Positions 8,547-18,201 of a DNA stretch of 64,000 nucleotides are shown in pieces. The DNA lies in the NCBI RefSeq assembly GCF_011043625.1, contig NZ_JAAKGT010000015.1, positions 25,749 to 89,748 of the forward strand. The letters are read 5' to 3'. This DNA comes from Caulobacter sp. 602-2. GTDB lineage: Bacteria > Pseudomonadota > Alphaproteobacteria > Caulobacterales > Caulobacteraceae. A program made the translations under genes and the position numbers. The notes under the pieces are model-generated. The model was given only the letters and a program-made list of their open reading frames with translations. It was not told the origin of the DNA and searched no databases. The first letter of the stretch is position 1. Each line of letters begins with the position of its first letter.

Positions 8547-10637
8547 CTACTTGCCCTTCTTCGGCGCCGCCTGGGTGGTCTGGGTGGTGCGCACCGCCAC
8601 CCCCTCGCCGCGCGCCTCGGCCACCAGGCCGGCGCAGTCGGCGTCCTTCTCCAGGCCGGGCGTGACGAACGGCAGGATCGCCGCCAGCGGGCTGAGCAAC
8701 GAGCCCAGCGCCGCGGCCACGCCGCCCTGGGCGATGGCGCCGCCGGGCTGCAGGTCGATGTCGGGCCGGCCCAGCGGACCCTTGATCTCGATCGGGATGA
8801 ACAGCCGCACCAGGCGCGGCTTCTTGCTGTCGCCCTCGATGCGCAGGTCCAGCCGCTCGGTCTTCAGGTTGATCGTGCCCTCGCCCTTGGCGACGACGAC
8901 GCCGGTGTCGGCGATGATCTTGTCGGCTCGCATGACGCCGTCCTTCACGTCGAAGCTGGCGACGGCGCAGCGCAGGCTGGTCTCCTTGGGGTCCTTCGAC
9001 AGCAGCATCAGCAGGCCCTTGGAGGCGTTGACGCCCAGGAGTTCGGCGAAGGCCTGGCGCACCTGGCCCTTGGGCGCGACCAGGGTCACCGTGCCGTTCG
9101 ACGAGGCCGCCGCCCGATGCACCGAATTGCCGACCCCGCGCAGCTTGGCCCGGGCCACGATGCCGCCCTCGATGGCGGGCTTGCCGGCCGTCTTCAGCGG
9201 GATGAAATCCTCCAGCTTGGCGTTGGTCAGGCGCAGGTCGAGATCGGTGACCGGCACGTTGGGCCGCGCGTCGAGCCGCACCTTGCCGGCCAGGTCGCCG
9301 CGCGAGAAGGTGAAGGCGATCGGGTCCATGTTCAGCACGCCCTTGTCCAGCGTCAGGTCCAGGCGAACCTTCTGCAGGGGCAGGTTGGGGGCGTTCACCG
9401 CCAGGGCGCGGTAGGTGACCTTGGCGTCCATGGCCCGCACGCGGTCGGTCTGCAGGGTGGCGTCGGGCAGGATGCGGCCGGTGGCCTCGCGCTGGCCGGC
9501 CTCGACCTTCTGGCCGGCCGAGGCGGTCTCGCCGCGACCCGTGGCGGGCGCGGCGCCGACCAGGCTGCCCAGATCGTCGAAATCCAGGCGCTTGGAGCGC
9601 AGATCGGCCTCCAGATAGGGCCGCTCGCGATCGACCAGCACGAAGAGGTCGCCGTTGACGTCGCTGTCGCCGATGCGGCCCGAGAACTTCTCGAAGTCGA
9701 ACCGGCCGCCCTTGCGCGCCAGGTGGCCGCTGATCCGGTAGGGCGGGGTGTTGGGCAGGGTCAGGCCGGTCAGGCCGTAGAGGCGGTTCAGGTCGGTCCC
9801 CGCGATGGTCAGGTCGCTCTCGAACCGGCCCAGGTCGAAGGGCTTGGTGATCGAACCCTCGGCCGAGACCCGCGTGGTCCCGGCGCTGACCTGCGCATCG
9901 AACGGATAGGGACGATTGGGCGAGATGTTCAGCAGCGGGCCGCCGGTCACCCGCGCCAGGAACGGCTGGCGGTTGTAGGTCCCCTTGCCCTCCAGCACGA
10001 AACGACCCTTGCCGTCGCCGCTGGCGTGCTCGTTGGAGCTGACCGTGCCGGTGAACAGCACGTCGCGCTGGCGATCCTCGACCCGCAGGGCGCCTTCATT
10101 GATCACGAAGTGCTGGATGGCCGGCAACTTCAATGGCTTGGTGCGCTTCTTGTTCGGGTCGCCGAAGGTCCAGTTGGCGCGGCCCGAAGCCTCGCGCAGC
10201 AGGCGCACGTCGGGACGGTCGACCGCCACCAGCGGCAGGATGACGTCGCCCTTCAGCAGCGGCAGCAGCTTGATCTGCACCGCCACGCGATCGACGCGGG
10301 CCATGTGGCCGGCCTGCGGACCGGTCTTGGGCGCCCAGTCGGGCTGACCCAGGAACAGGCCGTAGGCCTCGGCCTTGGGCGAGAACGACCAGGGATGGAC
10401 GCGCAAGTCGCCGTCGATCCGCACCTCGCGCTTCAGCTGGGCCGAGGCGAAGCGGCCGACAGGCCCGCGCAGCATGTTCCAGTCGAACCAGACGAAGAAG
10501 GCGACGATCGCCGCCAGGATCAGCAGGGCGCCGCCGATCCCCCAGCGGGCGGATCGGGGCAAGGCGCGCCAGCGGCCTCCGGGCTTGCGCCCGGGGCTGC
10601 TCGGCGGCGGCGATGTCGAAACGGAACCTTCCGGCAT
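8547..10637 (-). CDS. AsmA-like membrane protein
   Basis: A 696-residue protein with a Pro-rich cytoplasmic N terminus, one transmembrane segment (about 32-52, WGIGGALLILAAIVAFFVWF) and a long periplasmic part. Directly after the membrane segment comes the AsmA signature region (GRFASAQLKREVRIDGDLRVHPW), and the C-terminal half has the beta-rich repeats of the family (TLDKGVLNMDPIAFTFSRGDLAGKV). AsmA-like proteins of the TamB/YhdP class are thought to form bridges that move phospholipid between membranes. It appears to be a single gene; the 34-residue peptide gene at 10695 lies upstream on the same strand. Confidence 0.88.
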   Translation of the reverse strand: MPEGSVSTSPPPSSPGRKPGGRWRALPRSARWGIGGALLILAAIVAFFVWFDWNMLRGPVGRFASAQLKREVRIDGDLRVHPWSFSPKAEAYGLFLGQPDWAPKTGPQAGHMARVDRVAVQIKLLPLLKGDVILPLVAVDRPDVRLLREASGRANWTFGDPNKKRTKPLKLPAIQHFVINEGALRVEDRQRDVLFTGTVSSNEHASGDGKGRFVLEGKGTYNRQPFLARVTGGPLLNISPNRPYPFDAQVSAGTTRVSAEGSITKPFDLGRFESDLTIAGTDLNRLYGLTGLTLPNTPPYRISGHLARKGGRFDFEKFSGRIGDSDVNGDLFVLVDRERPYLEADLRSKRLDFDDLGSLVGAAPATGRGETASAGQKVEAGQREATGRILPDATLQTDRVRAMDAKVTYRALAVNAPNLPLQKVRLDLTLDKGVLNMDPIAFTFSRGDLAGKVRLDARPNVPVTDLDLRLTNAKLEDFIPLKTAGKPAIEGGIVARAKLRGVGNSVHRAAASSNGTVTLVAPKGQVRQAFAELLGVNASKGLLMLLSKDPKETSLRCAVASFDVKDGVMRADKIIADTGVVVAKGEGTINLKTERLDLRIEGDSKKPRLVRLFIPIEIKGPLGRPDIDLQPGGAIAQGGVAAALGSLLSPLAAILPFVTPGLEKDADCAGLVAEARGEGVAVRTTQTTQAAPKKGK

Positions 10638-10694
10638 CCGCCTACAACGCGCGGCGAACGGCGTTCCGTTCCCTGGACGGTCCGACGGGCCGGT

Positions 10695-10799
10695 CTAGTA
10701 GACGAGTTTCAGGCTGCCCACGACGGCGGCGACGATCACGAAGGCCACGATGGCCACGACTTCATAGGCCTTGAAGAAAGGCCGGCTCGGCGAACGCAT
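10695..10799 (-). CDS. 34-residue single-span membrane peptide
   Basis: ATG at 10797-10799 (minus strand) to TAG at 10695-10697 encodes a 34-residue peptide: a basic start MRSPSRPFFKAYE, then a hydrophobic helix VVAIVAFVIVAAVVG, ending SLKLVY. A purine-rich GGGGGA lies 9 bases upstream of the ATG. The size, start signal and clean transmembrane segment suggest a real small protein, but no function can be given. It is located upstream of the AsmA-like gene and divergent from ahcY. Confidence 0.55.
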   Translation of the reverse strand: MRSPSRPFFKAYEVVAIVAFVIVAAVVGSLKLVY

Positions 10800-10909
10800 G
10801 TTGATATTCCCCCACATCCCACTTTGGCACTAGAGCCGCCCTTGTCCGCAAGGGTCACGCCAGTTCTCCCGTCAGGCGTATTGCTTTCTGCCCAATTCAC
10901 TGGCGCACG

Positions 10910-10931
10910 GACATAAGGAAATCTTTATGTC
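10910..10931. promoter_or_regulatory. Operator-like dyad upstream of ahcY
   Basis: GACATAA and TTATGTC form perfect 7-bp arms around an 8-base centre, and most centre bases also pair. The dyad ends three bases before the -35 element of the ahcY promoter. A dyad of this kind at ahcY would fit a SahR-type ArsR-family regulator responding to S-adenosylhomocysteine, but the regulator identity is inference. Confidence 0.6.
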
Positions 10932-10934
10932 AGT

Positions 10935-10963
10935 TTGCCACTCTCCGCCGCCCGCGCTATAAC
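10935..10963 (+). promoter_or_regulatory. Housekeeping promoter of ahcY
   Basis: TTGCCA (10935-10940) and TATAAC (10958-10963) are spaced by 17 bases. The extended -10, GCTATAAC, fits the GCTANAWC consensus described for Caulobacter sigma-73 promoters at every position. The start codon follows 36 bases further on. Confidence 0.7.
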
Positions 10964-10998
10964 GCGGCCAAGACATTTCCCCCGATCAGGAGCCGCCC

Positions 10999-12390
<1,392 letters not shown>

Positions 12391-12420
12391 GCGGTCCGCC
12401 AACCGGCAGATCCAAGGAAA

Positions 12421-12446
12421 GCCCGCTCTTCGGAGCGGGCTTTTTT
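12421..12446 (+). terminator. Intrinsic terminator of ahcY
   Basis: GCCCGCT, a CTTCGG-type loop and AGCGGGC are followed by TTTTTTG, 30 bases after the ahcY stop. This is the clearest plus-strand terminator in the window. Confidence 0.92.
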
Positions 12447-12535
12447 GTTGCGGATCGACCATCGGACAGGCGGTCGTCTTTTTGCCTTCGTGACGCCCTG
12501 TTCAAGTTCTGCAGGCTCGGCTAACTGCTTTGGCC

Positions 12536-13384
12536 ATGCCGCTCGCGCTTCTCATTTCCAGCCACGTCGCCGGCAGCCAGGTGGGCGCCACCGCCCAGGC
12601 CGCGGCCCTGACCCAGTTCCGCATCGACACCATGGTCGTGCCGACGGTGCTGTTCGGCCGCCATCCCGGCTGGGGCGTGCCCGGCGGCGCGCCGGTGCCG
12701 ATCGAGGTGGTCGAGGGCATGCTCGACGGCCTGGAGGCCAACGGCCTGTTCGGCCTGGCCGACCTGGTCATCACCGGCTACTTCGCCACCGCCGCCCAGG
12801 TGCGCGCGGCCGCCCGCGCCATCGACGCCGTCCGGGCCGCGCCGCGCGACGGCGCCTCGGGCCGCAAGCCGACGATCATCGTCGATCCGACCATGGGCGA
12901 CGCCGGCAAGGGCCTCTACGTGCCGGCCGAGGTCGCCGACGCCATCGCCGCCGACCTGATCCCCCGCGCCGACATCGTCGCTCCCAACGCCTGGGAGCTG
13001 CAGCGCCTGACCGGCGCGGAGGTGCGCGATCCGGCCGGCGCGGTGCGCGCCGCCCGCCTGCTGAACAAGCCGGTGATCGTCTCGTCGGTGCAGCGCGGAA
13101 GCGAGATCGGCGTCGTCTACGCCGACCGCAAGGAGGCCTGGCTGGCCGCCCACGCCAAGGCCGAGCGCTCGCCCAGCGGCACCGGCGACCTTCTGACCGC
13201 CCTGTTCGCCGCCTCGATCCTGGAAGGCCAGACCCTGTCCTACGGCCTGGCCCGCGCCGTCGGCGGCGTCGCCGAGACGGTGACCGCCGCCAACATCTGG
13301 AACGCGCCGGAACTGCCGATCGTGGCCATGGCCGCCCGCATCAAGCAGACCTCGCCGACCGTGCGGATCGAGCGGCTGGCTTAA
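12536..13384 (+). CDS. pdxY: Pyridoxal kinase
   Basis: A 282-residue ribokinase-fold enzyme from the ATG at 12536. It phosphorylates pyridoxal for salvage of vitamin B6. Visible signatures are the substrate region LTQFRIDTMVVPTVLFGRHPG, the VDPTMGD strand, APNAWELQRLTG, and SGTGDLLTALF with the catalytic Asp of GTGD. PdxY and PdxK cannot be separated by eye; the single-gene setting and the lack of de novo B6 genes fit PdxY. Its TAA overlaps the stop of the convergent dehydrogenase by four bases. Confidence 0.9.
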   Translation: MPLALLISSHVAGSQVGATAQAAALTQFRIDTMVVPTVLFGRHPGWGVPGGAPVPIEVVEGMLDGLEANGLFGLADLVITGYFATAAQVRAAARAIDAVRAAPRDGASGRKPTIIVDPTMGDAGKGLYVPAEVADAIAADLIPRADIVAPNAWELQRLTGAEVRDPAGAVRAARLLNKPVIVSSVQRGSEIGVVYADRKEAWLAAHAKAERSPSGTGDLLTALFAASILEGQTLSYGLARAVGGVAETVTAANIWNAPELPIVAMAARIKQTSPTVRIERLA

Positions 13385-14334
13385 GGGCCCTCGCGGCCCT
13401 TCTCCGTATTCCCGTCATTCCCGCCGAAATGCTTCGCCAAGTTCTCCAGAACCAGCGCGGCCATCGCGCTGCGGGCCTCTTCCGTGGCGCTGCCCCGGTG
13501 CGGCTGCAGCACCACATTCTCCATGGACCACAGCGCCTCGGGCACGTTCGGCTCGTCCTCGAACACGTCGAGACCCGCGCCGGCGATCGTCCCGTCGGTC
13601 AACGCCGCGACCAGGGCCGCTTCGTCGACCACCGAGCCGCGCGCGACATTGATCAACAGGCCGCCTGGCCCCAGCGCCGCCAGCACCGCCGCGTCGACCA
13701 GGGGCGGGGTCCCCGCGCCGCCGGGCGTGACCAGGAACAGCACGTCGACCGCCTCGGCCAAGGCCTCCGGGCTGGCATGGTAGGCGTAGGCAACGCCCTC
13801 CACCGGCCGGCGGCTGTGATAGGCGATGCTCGCCGCGAAGGGGGCGGCCATCTGCGCGATCGCCCGGCCGATCTGGCCCAGGCCCAGGACCCCCACCTTG
13901 CGTCCGCTCGCCCGCCGCGCCAGGGGCAGGCGCTCAGCCCTGGGCCAGCGGCCTTCGCGCACGTAGCGGTCGGCCGTGACCATCCGGCGCGACAGCGACA
14001 ACCATAGCCCGATGGCCAGTTCGGCGACGTCTTCGGTGAGCACGCCCGGCGTCGTGGTCACGGCGATCCCGCGCGCGGCGGCGAGGTCGAGGTCGACCTT
14101 GTCGAGGCCGACGCCGTGCACGGCGACGATCTCCAGGGCCGGCAGGCGATCCCACAGCGCGGCGGGCACGCCCAGGTCGCCGCCGGTGACCACCGCGCGC
14201 ACCTGGTCCGCGACCTGGCCGATCAAGGCGTCCGGATCGGCGGCGCGATAGGGGCGGTGAACCGTATAGGCCGCCTCCAGGCCGGCTTCGAGCTGGGGCG
14301 ACAAGGCCTTGAGCTGCAGGACGTCGGGCTTCAT
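13381..14334 (-). CDS. D-2-hydroxyacid dehydrogenase (2-hydroxyacid/glyoxylate reductase family)
   Basis: A 317-residue NAD(P)-dependent enzyme from the ATG at 14334. The Rossmann motif is GVLGLGQIGRAIA, the catalytic Arg is in NVARGSVVDE, the Glu in DVFEDEP, and the His in LQPHRGSATEE. This set marks reductases acting on glyoxylate, hydroxypyruvate or related 2-oxoacids. The last 20 or so residues are encoded partly by the dispersed repeat at 13411-13425, and the stop overlaps that of pdxY. Longer N-terminal starts would overlap the divergent hydrolase gene. Confidence 0.9.
   Translation of the reverse strand: MKPDVLQLKALSPQLEAGLEAAYTVHRPYRAADPDALIGQVADQVRAVVTGGDLGVPAALWDRLPALEIVAVHGVGLDKVDLDLAAARGIAVTTTPGVLTEDVAELAIGLWLSLSRRMVTADRYVREGRWPRAERLPLARRASGRKVGVLGLGQIGRAIAQMAAPFAASIAYHSRRPVEGVAYAYHASPEALAEAVDVLFLVTPGGAGTPPLVDAAVLAALGPGGLLINVARGSVVDEAALVAALTDGTIAGAGLDVFEDEPNVPEALWSMENVVLQPHRGSATEEARSAMAALVLENLAKHFGGNDGNTEKGREGP
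13411..13425 (+). repeat. Third exact copy of the CCCGTCATTCCCGCC repeat
   Basis: Identical to 394-408 and, inverted, to 1183-1197. Unlike the others, it lies inside a coding region: it encodes part of the C-terminal tail (GGNDGN) of the 2-hydroxyacid dehydrogenase on the minus strand. Confidence 0.75.
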
Positions 14335-14407
14335 CGGTGGGCTCCGGTTACGCGTTGCACTGTCCTTCGGATGACAAACCCCGGCCCGGCGGGCTAGACG
14401 AAACTTC

Positions 14408-15547
14408 ATGAGCCTCGACATCACCGGCGTCTGCCCCGCCCCGTTCGCCCAGGTCTACGAAGCCTTCGAGGCCAATTTCGATCCGGCCTCGCCGGGCGGC
14501 GGCGAGCTTGGCGCGCGCTTCACCCTGGCCGTGGACGGCGAGGTCGTGGTCGACCTGATGGCCGGCTATGCGGACCGCAAGCATCAGGTCGCCTTCGGCC
14601 CCGACACCCTGACCCCGCTGTTCTCGACCACCAAGGCGATCGCCGCCCTGCTGGTCGCGCGTCTCGTCGACCAGGGCAAGCTTACCTATGACCAGACCGT
14701 GGCTTCGGTCTGGCCGGAGTTCGCGCAGGCCGGCAAGCAGGACGTCACCGTCGGCCAGGTGATGTCGCACCAGGACGGCCTGTCGGGCTTCCTCCACGAG
14801 GTCGACCCGGCCATCTGGTTCGACTGGGAGGCGACGACCGCGAAACTCGCCGCCATGGCCCCGCTGTGGCCGATCGGCTCGGCCAGCGGCTACCACCCGG
14901 TGACCTTCGGCTTCACGGCCGGCGAGATCTTCCGTCGCGTCGACGGTCGGAGCATGGGAACCGCGCTGCGCGAGGACCTGGCCCAGCCGCTGGGCCTGGA
15001 CATCTGGATCGGCCTGCCCGACAGCGAGCATGCGCGCTGCGCCGACCTGATGCGCCCGACCGCCTTCCCGAAGTTCGGCGAGATCAACGACGCGGTGAAG
15101 GCCGCCTTCATGACCAAGTGGGCCGCGCCCGGCGGCCGCGGCACCGGTGAATGGCGGCGGGCCGGGATCCCTTCGGCCAATGGCCACGCCACCGCCCATT
15201 CGCTGGCCCGCCTGATGGGCGCCCTGGCCAGCGGCGGCACGCTGGACGGCGTGAAGATCCTCTCGCCCGAGACCATGGAGCTGGCCCGGGCCGAGCGCAT
15301 CGCCGGCCAGGACCTGGTGCTGCCCTACCAGATCAGCTGGGGCGCGGGCTTCATGCGCAACACGCCCAACTTCTTCTACGGCCCCACGGCCGACGCCTTC
15401 GGCCATTCGGGCTGGGGCGGATCGTGCGCCTTCGCCGATCCGAAGACCGGCGTCTCGGGCTCGTACGTGATGAACCGCCAGGGCAACGAACTGATCGGCG
15501 ACCCGCGCGCGGTCGGCCTGATCAAGGCGGCCTACGCCAGCCTCTAG
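14408..15547 (+). CDS. Serine beta-lactamase-like hydrolase (class C / family VIII esterase)
   Basis: A 379-residue cytoplasmic protein with no signal peptide. The SxxK motif is Ser73-Thr-Thr-Lys76 in PLFSTTKAI; the tyrosine motif is in GSASGYHPVTFGF; the third motif is GHSGWGG. This arrangement is that of EstB-type esterases and other members of the class C beta-lactamase superfamily, which commonly cleave esters rather than beta-lactams. It is divergent from the dehydrogenase with a 73-base gap. Confidence 0.88.
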   Translation: MSLDITGVCPAPFAQVYEAFEANFDPASPGGGELGARFTLAVDGEVVVDLMAGYADRKHQVAFGPDTLTPLFSTTKAIAALLVARLVDQGKLTYDQTVASVWPEFAQAGKQDVTVGQVMSHQDGLSGFLHEVDPAIWFDWEATTAKLAAMAPLWPIGSASGYHPVTFGFTAGEIFRRVDGRSMGTALREDLAQPLGLDIWIGLPDSEHARCADLMRPTAFPKFGEINDAVKAAFMTKWAAPGGRGTGEWRRAGIPSANGHATAHSLARLMGALASGGTLDGVKILSPETMELARAERIAGQDLVLPYQISWGAGFMRNTPNFFYGPTADAFGHSGWGGSCAFADPKTGVSGSYVMNRQGNELIGDPRAVGLIKAAYASL

Positions 15548-15560
15548 ACCAGGCCCCGGG

Positions 15561-16706
15561 TCAGGCCCGCCGCAGCAGCTTGCCGGCCAGCCAGCGGCGC
15601 GCCGGCTCGTCATAGAGCTTGAGGCAGGCCCAGGCGATCGCCACCGCCGCCACGAACACCCCCGCCCCGACCAGCGCGCCCTGGGCGGCGGGGATCTTCT
15701 TGTCCACGACCCAGCCGGTGTAGATGTAGATCAGCGGATAGTGGGTGATGTAGAGCGGGTAGGACAGGTCGCCGAAGAAGCGGGCGATCCGCAGGCTGGG
15801 GCCGTCGACGTCCTTCTCGCCGGCGCCGATGGCCACGATGAGTGGGAACAGCAGGATCACGCAGGCGGCCTCGTACAGGCCGTTGACCCACAGCCGCTCA
15901 GGGCCGCCGAAGCGCGGCAGCGACAGAGCCGCGATCAGCAGCACGCTGCACACCGCAAAGCCGTGGCGGACCTTGATCCGCTTGCCCAGGCGCATCAGCA
16001 GCACGCCGGCGAAGAACGGGAACATCACCCGGGTCAGGCCGATGTGAACGCCGCTGGCGTTCAGCGCCCAGCCGCCGATGACGTCGCCGCGCGGACCCAG
16101 CACCAGAAGGCCGACCAGGGCCAGGGCCGAGACCGCCACCAGCGCGCCCAGCCAGCGGATGGGCAGCTTCCGCAGGCCGACGGCGTAGAGGATGTTGGCG
16201 ACGTACTCGTAGAACAGCGACCATTGCGGGCCGTTCAGCGGATAGATCTCGCCCCAGCCGCGGATCTCGGCCGACGGGGTCATGGGGATCATCAGGGCGC
16301 CCAGCAGCATAACCCCGATCACCTGCCAGACCGTGACGGCCTCGAGCTTGGGGAACAGCGACCAGTGCTGCAGGCCCAGCAGGGCCGCGCCGATCAGGCC
16401 GCCGACGATGATCATCGGCTGCAGGCGCACCAGGCGCCGCTTGTAGAACTGCCACTGGGTCATGCCGCCCCAGCGGTCGTCATAGGCGTAGGCCACCACG
16501 AAGCCCGACAGCAGGAAGAAGAAATCCACCGCCAAGTAGCCGTGGTTGATGATCTGCTTGTGCGGGCTGCCGCCGGAATAGGCCTCGAACAGGTGGAAGA
16601 CGACCACCATCAGGGCCGCAACGCCCCGCAGGCCGTCGAGGATGACATAGTGGCCTTTGGCGGGCGCGGTGGCGTCCGTCGAGGTCGCGGCGGCGGAAGA
16701 GGTCAT
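15561..16706 (-). CDS. Acyltransferase 3 family membrane protein (OafA/YrhL-like)
   Basis: A 381-residue integral membrane protein with about ten hydrophobic segments. The family start is clear: ILDGLRGVAALMVVVFHLFEAY with the conserved Arg and His, then HGYLAVDFFFLLSGFVVAYAYD. Such enzymes move acetyl or other acyl groups onto surface polysaccharides or other exported glycans. The C terminus ends soon after the last helix, with no SGNH domain. It is divergent from the LacI-type regulator, which may control it, but no shared operator is evident. Confidence 0.9.
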   Translation of the reverse strand: MTSSAAATSTDATAPAKGHYVILDGLRGVAALMVVVFHLFEAYSGGSPHKQIINHGYLAVDFFFLLSGFVVAYAYDDRWGGMTQWQFYKRRLVRLQPMIIVGGLIGAALLGLQHWSLFPKLEAVTVWQVIGVMLLGALMIPMTPSAEIRGWGEIYPLNGPQWSLFYEYVANILYAVGLRKLPIRWLGALVAVSALALVGLLVLGPRGDVIGGWALNASGVHIGLTRVMFPFFAGVLLMRLGKRIKVRHGFAVCSVLLIAALSLPRFGGPERLWVNGLYEAACVILLFPLIVAIGAGEKDVDGPSLRIARFFGDLSYPLYITHYPLIYIYTGWVVDKKIPAAQGALVGAGVFVAAVAIAWACLKLYDEPARRWLAGKLLRRA

Positions 16707-16825
16707 GGGCCAAGCTTCACTGGATTTGAGAGTCGCGCCGAAGGGTTGCGAGGTTTATCGTTAAATCACAACCCCCTTTCGGAGCGCCCTTCACGGGCCC
16801 TTCAACCCTCCGGGATCCGACGACC

Positions 16826-17854
16826 ATGCAGCGCGCGAGGCGCCCCCGCGAGCGGGCCAGGGTGACGATCAGGGACGTGGCGGAAAGGGCCGGCGTCTCG
16901 GCCATGACCGTGTCGAACGTCTTCAACGGCACGGGCAAGTTCTCGACCGAAACCCGGGATCGGGTGATGGCCGCCATCGCCGCCCTGGGCTACGTGCCGA
17001 GCTCGGCCGCGCGGCGGCTGGTCGGCGCGGCGCCGGCGAGGGTGGGCCTGCTCTATGCCGGGGTCGACAGCATGTTCATCCACGCCGTGCTGGCCGCCGC
17101 CGCCGTGGCCAGCGCCGAGCGCGGCCTGCAGCTGATCACCCGCAAGGCCGCCTCGCCCCACGAGGCCCTGGAGACGGCGCGCTCGCTGCAGCGGTCCGGC
17201 GCCGACGCCCTGCTGCTGCTGCCGCCGTTCGACACGGTGCTGAGCGGTTCGGCCGGCTTCGCGGCCCTGGGCCTGGCGACCGCCTCGATCGCCACCGCCG
17301 CGCCCTTGCCCGACATGATCACCGTGCGCATCGACAACCGGGCCGCCTCCTGCGCGATCACCGAGCGGCTGGCCGCCAAGGGCCGGCGACGCATCGCCGT
17401 CATCGCCGGGCCGCAGGACCATTCCGACAGCATCGAACGCCTGGAGGGCTGCCGCCAGGCGCTGGCGGCGCACGGACTTTCCCTGCCGGACGAGCTGGTG
17501 GTCGAGGGCCGCTTCACCTTCGAGTCCGGCCTGGCGGCGAGCGAGCGGCTGCTGGCGCTGCCGACGCCGCCCGACGCCATCGTCGCGGCCAATGACGACA
17601 TGGCCGCCGGCGCGTTGTGGGTGGCTCACCGCCAGGGCCTGGCCCTGCCCCGCGACCTGGCCGTGGCCGGCTTCGACGACACCCTTCTGGCGACGCGGGT
17701 CTGGCCGCCGCTGACCACGGTGCGCCAGCCGATCGACCGCATGACCGGGCGCGCGCTGGATCTATTGCTGGAGGCCTTGCGTCGCCCGCCCGGCGAGAAT
17801 CCGCCGGCCGACGTGCTCGAAGCCTACGATGTCGTGGAGCGCGCCTCGGCCTGA
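16826..17854 (+). CDS. LacI-family transcriptional regulator
   Basis: A 342-residue repressor-type protein. The N-terminal helix-turn-helix reads VTIRDVAERAGVSAMTVSNVFNGTGKFS followed by the hinge ALGYVPSSAARRLVG. The rest is a periplasmic-binding-protein-like effector domain ending in DVLEAYDVVERAS. The effector is likely a sugar or nucleoside; none can be named. The upstream gap contains CCGAAGGGTTG and, about 20 bases later, CAACCCCCTTTCGG, an imperfect inverted repeat that may be its own operator. No sugar transporter or catabolic gene is adjacent. Confidence 0.92.
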   Translation: MQRARRPRERARVTIRDVAERAGVSAMTVSNVFNGTGKFSTETRDRVMAAIAALGYVPSSAARRLVGAAPARVGLLYAGVDSMFIHAVLAAAAVASAERGLQLITRKAASPHEALETARSLQRSGADALLLLPPFDTVLSGSAGFAALGLATASIATAAPLPDMITVRIDNRAASCAITERLAAKGRRRIAVIAGPQDHSDSIERLEGCRQALAAHGLSLPDELVVEGRFTFESGLAASERLLALPTPPDAIVAANDDMAAGALWVAHRQGLALPRDLAVAGFDDTLLATRVWPPLTTVRQPIDRMTGRALDLLLEALRRPPGENPPADVLEAYDVVERASA

Positions 17855-17878
17855 TACGGCGGGCGCCCTCGGGCCGTC

Positions 17879-18031
17879 TCAGAGATTGAGCAGCAACCGG
17901 CCGGCCACATAGGCCGTGGCCAGCCAGAACAGGCCGCTGAACGCGCCGCCGAACAGCACCGCCCGGCGGAACTCGCGGTTGTGCAGAAGGCCGGGCGCGG
18001 CAGGGGGCCGCGAACCATGCGTGTGGAACAC
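17879..18031 (-). CDS. 50-residue single-span membrane protein (GTG start)
   Basis: GTG at 18029-18031 to TGA at 17879-17881 encodes 50 residues: a polar start, then REFRRAVLFGGAFSGLFWLATAYVAG with one transmembrane helix, ending RLLLNL. A strong GGAGG lies nine bases upstream of the GTG, which decides the start. The frame stays open upstream through glmM, but the start signal and composition support a separate small gene. The remaining gap to glmM (18032-18201) shows no further gene. Function unknown. Confidence 0.6.
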   Translation of the reverse strand: MFHTHGSRPPAAPGLLHNREFRRAVLFGGAFSGLFWLATAYVAGRLLLNL

Positions 18032-18201
18032 CGTGGGCTTCCTCCGTGGCTCGGCGCTGTGGGGGCTCGCGCCGTTAACCACGGGAACGACGATGTCACG
18101 AAACTGACGAAACACAACCTGAGCCGTCGCCTTTTCGGCGGGTTTCGGCCGCTTTTTCGCCCAAATTAGTGCGTCCACACGGAAAATTCGACCTTCCGCC
18201 C

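Noticed and set aside
10800..10998. SAH or SAM-type riboswitch before ahcY
   Set aside because: The leader after the predicted promoter is only about 30 bases, too short to fold a riboswitch; the dyad is upstream of the promoter, so a protein operator is more likely.
14408..15547. Resistance beta-lactamase
   Set aside because: No signal peptide, and the YHP rather than YxN motif and HSG pattern match esterase-type members. Antibiotic resistance is not supported by sequence.
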